Positions 61,550 through 64,000 of a stretch of 64,000 nucleotides of DNA are shown here, piece after piece (position 1 is the first letter of the stretch; each line of letters begins with the position of its first letter). Below the pieces are notes generated by a model. The model saw nothing but the letters and a program-made list of their open reading frames with translations. It did not search any database and was not told where the DNA came from. The stretch comes from JAXMHQ01 sp046346665 (lineage in GTDB: Bacteria; Verrucomicrobiota; Verrucomicrobiia; Limisphaerales; JAXMHQ01): the NCBI GenBank assembly GCA_046346665.1, contig JAXMHQ010000023.1, positions 20,723 through 84,722 of the forward strand, in the 5' to 3' direction. The position numbers were made by a program, and so were the translations under genes.

Positions 61550-62605
61550 TCAGTCCACTTCCAGCAAGGCACCGTGACAACTGAACCCGGCGCCGAACGA
61601 GGACATCCACCACCACCCGCCCGGCACGCCGTCGGAGAGGGCGTCTTTGAGGATGAACAATACCGACGGACTGCTCATGTTGCCGTACTCGCGAAGCACT
61701 GATTCGCTCCAGCGCACGTCGTGCGCCGACAACTTCAACTGGCGCCGCAAAGCCGCCAGCACCTCGCGGCCGCCCGGATGCAAAATCCAGCCCGCCACCT
61801 GTTCCGGCGCCAGCCCCTGCGCCTGCAGTGTTTGCCGGAGAACCGATTCGACGTGCTTCGCCGCAAGCCCCGGCACTTCCGGCGCCAGGATGTTGCGCAG
61901 CATGCCGCCCCGGTGTTCGAACCTCAAAAAATCACGGTGCTCCGGCCGCAACAACGACCGTCCGCCATGCCAGCGAATGCGCCGCCCGGAACCGGGTCCG
62001 GCCGACGCGATCACCGCGCCCGCTCCGTCCCCGAACAAACACGCGCTGATCAACACGCCGACATTGTCGTCGAGATAGAACGCCGCGCTGCACACCTCGA
62101 CGCAAATGCACAGCGCGTGGCGGCAGCGCCCGGACGCGATGAGCGCCTCGGCGGCGCGCAAATTCGGCAGCGCCGCACCGCAACCCTGCCCCACCAGGTC
62201 CAGCCCGAACACCTCCGGCCGCAGTCCCAGCCGCTCGCCCACATAACTCGTCAGGCCCGGACACAAATAACCCGTGCAGGTACTGATGAGAATGGCGTCG
62301 ATGTCGGAAGGATCCAGTTTGGCGTGAGCCAGTGCGCGCAGGGCCGCAGCCTCCGCAAGCGCAGGCGCATGCTGCGCAAACCGAGCCTGCAACGCATCCG
62401 GCGTCAGGTCGAACGCCTGGTCCAGCCGCTCCAGCGCCAGGTGCCGGGTTTCAATCCCGCTGTTGCCGGTGAGAACTTTGCTGAGAACGGCGTGGGAACG
62501 CGGCGACAGTTCGCGGAACCGCGTCGAAGCCTGCAGCGCCTCCCAACATTCCGACTGCCTGTAACGCCACGCCGGATTCGCCGTTCCAAATCCTGTCAGA
62601 AACAT
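61550..62605 (-). CDS. Type III polyketide synthase
   Basis: The 351-residue protein has the Cys-His-Asn triad: C142 in GQGCGAA, H276 in LHPGG, N309 in YGNMSS. Length is typical (350-400). It condenses an acyl-CoA or acyl-ACP starter with malonyl-CoA to give alkylpyrones, alkylresorcinols or similar. Followed directly by methyltransferase and FAD oxidoreductase genes, a set found in many bacteria. Starter specificity unknown. Confidence 0.92.
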   Translation of the reverse strand: MFLTGFGTANPAWRYRQSECWEALQASTRFRELSPRSHAVLSKVLTGNSGIETRHLALERLDQAFDLTPDALQARFAQHAPALAEAAALRALAHAKLDPSDIDAILISTCTGYLCPGLTSYVGERLGLRPEVFGLDLVGQGCGAALPNLRAAEALIASGRCRHALCICVEVCSAAFYLDDNVGVLISACLFGDGAGAVIASAGPGSGRRIRWHGGRSLLRPEHRDFLRFEHRGGMLRNILAPEVPGLAAKHVESVLRQTLQAQGLAPEQVAGWILHPGGREVLAALRRQLKLSAHDVRWSESVLREYGNMSSPSVLFILKDALSDGVPGGWWWMSSFGAGFSCHGALLEVD

Positions 62606-62687
62606 GGTTCACAATACCGGAAATCCCCACAACCGCCACCCGGTTTCCAAACAGAACTCAGCACCATGCCTGAAAGGGATGCGTGAA

Positions 62688-62758
62688 AAGGATTATTGGA
62701 TTATTGGATTATTGGATTGGCGGATTGTGGTCCTTGCAGCCATTTATCCACCAATCCC
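62688..62758. repeat. GGATNN word-repeat hairpin
   Basis: Four TATTGGAT/ATTGGATT words on the left, then ATTTATCCACCAATCC on the right. It lies between the PKS start and the malate dehydrogenase stop, both minus strand, and would terminate mdh transcription. The mdh stop lies a few bases outside, unlike the two other arrays of this family. Confidence 0.7.
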
Positions 62759-62766
62759 CACCCGTG

Positions 62767-63762
62767 TCAGCGTCCCAGCAGTTCGCCCACCATCGACTTC
62801 TCTTCCTTCAATTCCTTCTCGGTGGCGGCGATTTTTTCCTTGCTGAACTCGTTCAGCGCCACGCCCTGCACAATCTCCCATTTCTTGCCGTCGCTCCGAA
62901 CCGGGTAGCTGAAGATCAATCCCTTCTCGATCCCGTAATCGCCCGGCGAACACACCGCGACACTGAACCAGTCGCCGGGACGCGTCGGGGTCGTGAGATT
63001 GCGGACGGTGTCCACGACGGCGTTCGCGGCGCTCGCGGCGCTGCTCAGGCCGCGCGCCTTGATGATCGCCGCGCCGCGCTGCTGGATCGTCGCGATGAAT
63101 TCGCCCTTCAGCCACGCCTCGTCCCGGACCACGTCCGTCGCCGGGCGCCCGGAAATCTTCGCATTGAAAAAATCCGGGTACATCGTCGCGCTGTGATTGC
63201 CCCAGATCGCCAGGTTCGACACCGCGGTCACGTCGGCGCCCGCCTTTTTCGCAAGCTGCGTCTTCGCACGATTTTCGTCGAGCATGGTCATGGCGAAAAA
63301 CCGGTCGCCGGGCACGCCGGCGGCGTTGTTCATCGCGATCAGGGAATTCGTGTTGCAGGGATTTCCCACCACGAGCACACGCACGTCCGGGGCGGCGTTC
63401 GACGCGATGGCTTTGCCCTGGCTGGTGAAAATTTTGCCGTTGATGCCCAGGAGATCCTTCCGCTCCATGCCCTGCTTGCGCGGCACCGCGCCGACCAGCA
63501 ACGACCAGTTCACCCCGCGGAATCCTTCCTCAAGGCTCGATGTCGGCACAATTCCCTTCAGCAGCGGGAACGCGCAGTCGTCGAGCTCCATGCAAACGCC
63601 CTGCAACGCCGCCATCGCCTTCTCGTCCGGTATCTCGATCAGGTGCAGAATCACCGGCTGCTGCGGTCCAAACATGGCGCCGGAAGCGATCCGGAACAAC
63701 AGGGCATAACCGATCTGGCCGGCCGCGCCGGTCACCGCCACACGAATGGGAGCTGTGCTCAT
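62767..63762 (-). CDS. mdh: Malate dehydrogenase
   Basis: The 331-residue protein has the NAD motif VAVTGAAGQIGYALLFRIA, the substrate Arg region VPRKQGMERKDLL, VVGNPCNTNSLIAM, and the catalytic His in IWGNHSATMYPD. This is the cytosolic/chloroplast-type MDH pattern (LDH2-like chain length 325-335). It interconverts malate and oxaloacetate in the TCA cycle. Monocistronic, with repeat arrays on both sides. Confidence 0.95.
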   Translation of the reverse strand: MSTAPIRVAVTGAAGQIGYALLFRIASGAMFGPQQPVILHLIEIPDEKAMAALQGVCMELDDCAFPLLKGIVPTSSLEEGFRGVNWSLLVGAVPRKQGMERKDLLGINGKIFTSQGKAIASNAAPDVRVLVVGNPCNTNSLIAMNNAAGVPGDRFFAMTMLDENRAKTQLAKKAGADVTAVSNLAIWGNHSATMYPDFFNAKISGRPATDVVRDEAWLKGEFIATIQQRGAAIIKARGLSSAASAANAVVDTVRNLTTPTRPGDWFSVAVCSPGDYGIEKGLIFSYPVRSDGKKWEIVQGVALNEFSKEKIAATEKELKEEKSMVGELLGR

Positions 63763-63826
63763 AATAAATTCGAGCCGGGAGTATGAGCAGCGGCACTTGA
63801 CCGCGCAAGCGCGATTCAGCCCGCTT

Positions 63827-63935
63827 CAGTTTACGAGTTTAAGAGTTTAGGAGTTTGGGAGTTCAGGAGTGCCTGGGACCCCACGACGGTCTTCTTGAAT
63901 TCTTAAACTCCCAAACTCCCAAACTCTTAAACTCA
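63827..63935. repeat. GAGTTTAG word-repeat hairpin near the window end
   Basis: The left arm repeats GAGTTTAA/GAGTTTAG/GAGTTTGG. The right arm repeats CTTAAACTC/CCCAAACTC. Same word family as 52301-52422. The 63763-64000 region holds no gene I can see; a gene could begin just beyond the window. Confidence 0.75.
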
Positions 63936-64000
63936 ATCGTTCCCTTTCTTGCCGAACTCACCCTCTCGTCCTACACTGGGGACGTCTCGAGGAGCCTTCA

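Noticed and set aside
1..64000. tRNA or rRNA genes
   Set aside because: I did not see a convincing cloverleaf with the conserved TTCGA loop and CCA end, or any rRNA segment; tRNAscan would be decisive.

Overview
The window is about 64 kb of high-GC bacterial chromosome, densely coded on both strands, with many overlapping start and stop codons. The gene content points to the Verrucomicrobiota, probably the Pedosphaera/Limisphaerales side. It combines many secreted glycoside hydrolases, an H-X9-DG-type prepilin, a PEP-CTERM protein, OpgG/OpgH, type III PKS genes, and abundant intergenic palindromes and word-repeat hairpins. The assignment rests on gene content only; there is no rRNA in the window.

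Layout. 1-9569: sugar-release genes, namely the end of a GH106 rhamnosidase, a GH92 mannosidase and a LacI-ribokinase-GH127-GH2 operon. 9590-15393: a tightly overlapping minus-strand operon of seven genes, including a 61-residue secreted six-cysteine peptide, a MauE/DoxX-like membrane protein, an O-antigen-ligase-like protein, a propeller/hydrolase and a prepilin; I cannot assign it to a described system. 15394-15928: a cluster of palindromic repeats. 15929-19713: a heterodimeric ABC exporter with one degenerate ATP site. 19937-23516: a GH29 fucosidase coupled to a GHMP-type kinase and a two-domain nucleotidyltransferase. 23632-25716: a GDP-mannose 3,5-epimerase divergent from an AraC regulator. 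25893-34956: an extracellular or surface polysaccharide cluster (acetyltransferase, four glycosyltransferases, flippase, beta-propeller, FkbM methyltransferase). 34987-46592: cell-envelope and housekeeping genes (lytic transglycosylase, opgG-X-opgH, prmC, murA, an acyltransferase/ketosynthase pair, a double thioredoxin). 46904-52303: a degenerate sensor kinase, a PEP-CTERM protein, an HD protein and a tandem kinase-like protein. 52412-59716: L-fucose uptake and metabolism (FucI-like, FucP, FucU/RbsD, PHP-domain protein, MDR and SDR dehydrogenases). 59817-62605: a type III PKS, methyltransferase and FAD oxidoreductase cluster. 62767-63762: malate dehydrogenase.

The catabolic parts fit together. 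Secreted GH106, GH92, GH127, GH2 and GH29 enzymes release rhamnose, mannose, arabinose, galactose-type sugars and fucose, and FucP and FucI take up and isomerise fucose. No fuculokinase or fuculose-phosphate aldolase is present in the window.

The most unusual signals are: (i) short palindromes or hairpin arrays of several unrelated families that begin in, supply or directly abut the stop codons of about eleven genes; (ii) two 117-bp near-identical inverted-repeat elements, one of which supplies the last codons of a ketosynthase gene; (iii) the six-cysteine-peptide operon; (iv) a protein made of two kinase-like modules, the second with Asp-to-Asn changes at both motif positions. Starts were chosen by family length, overlap and Shine-Dalgarno evidence, and are stated where they differ from the longest frame.
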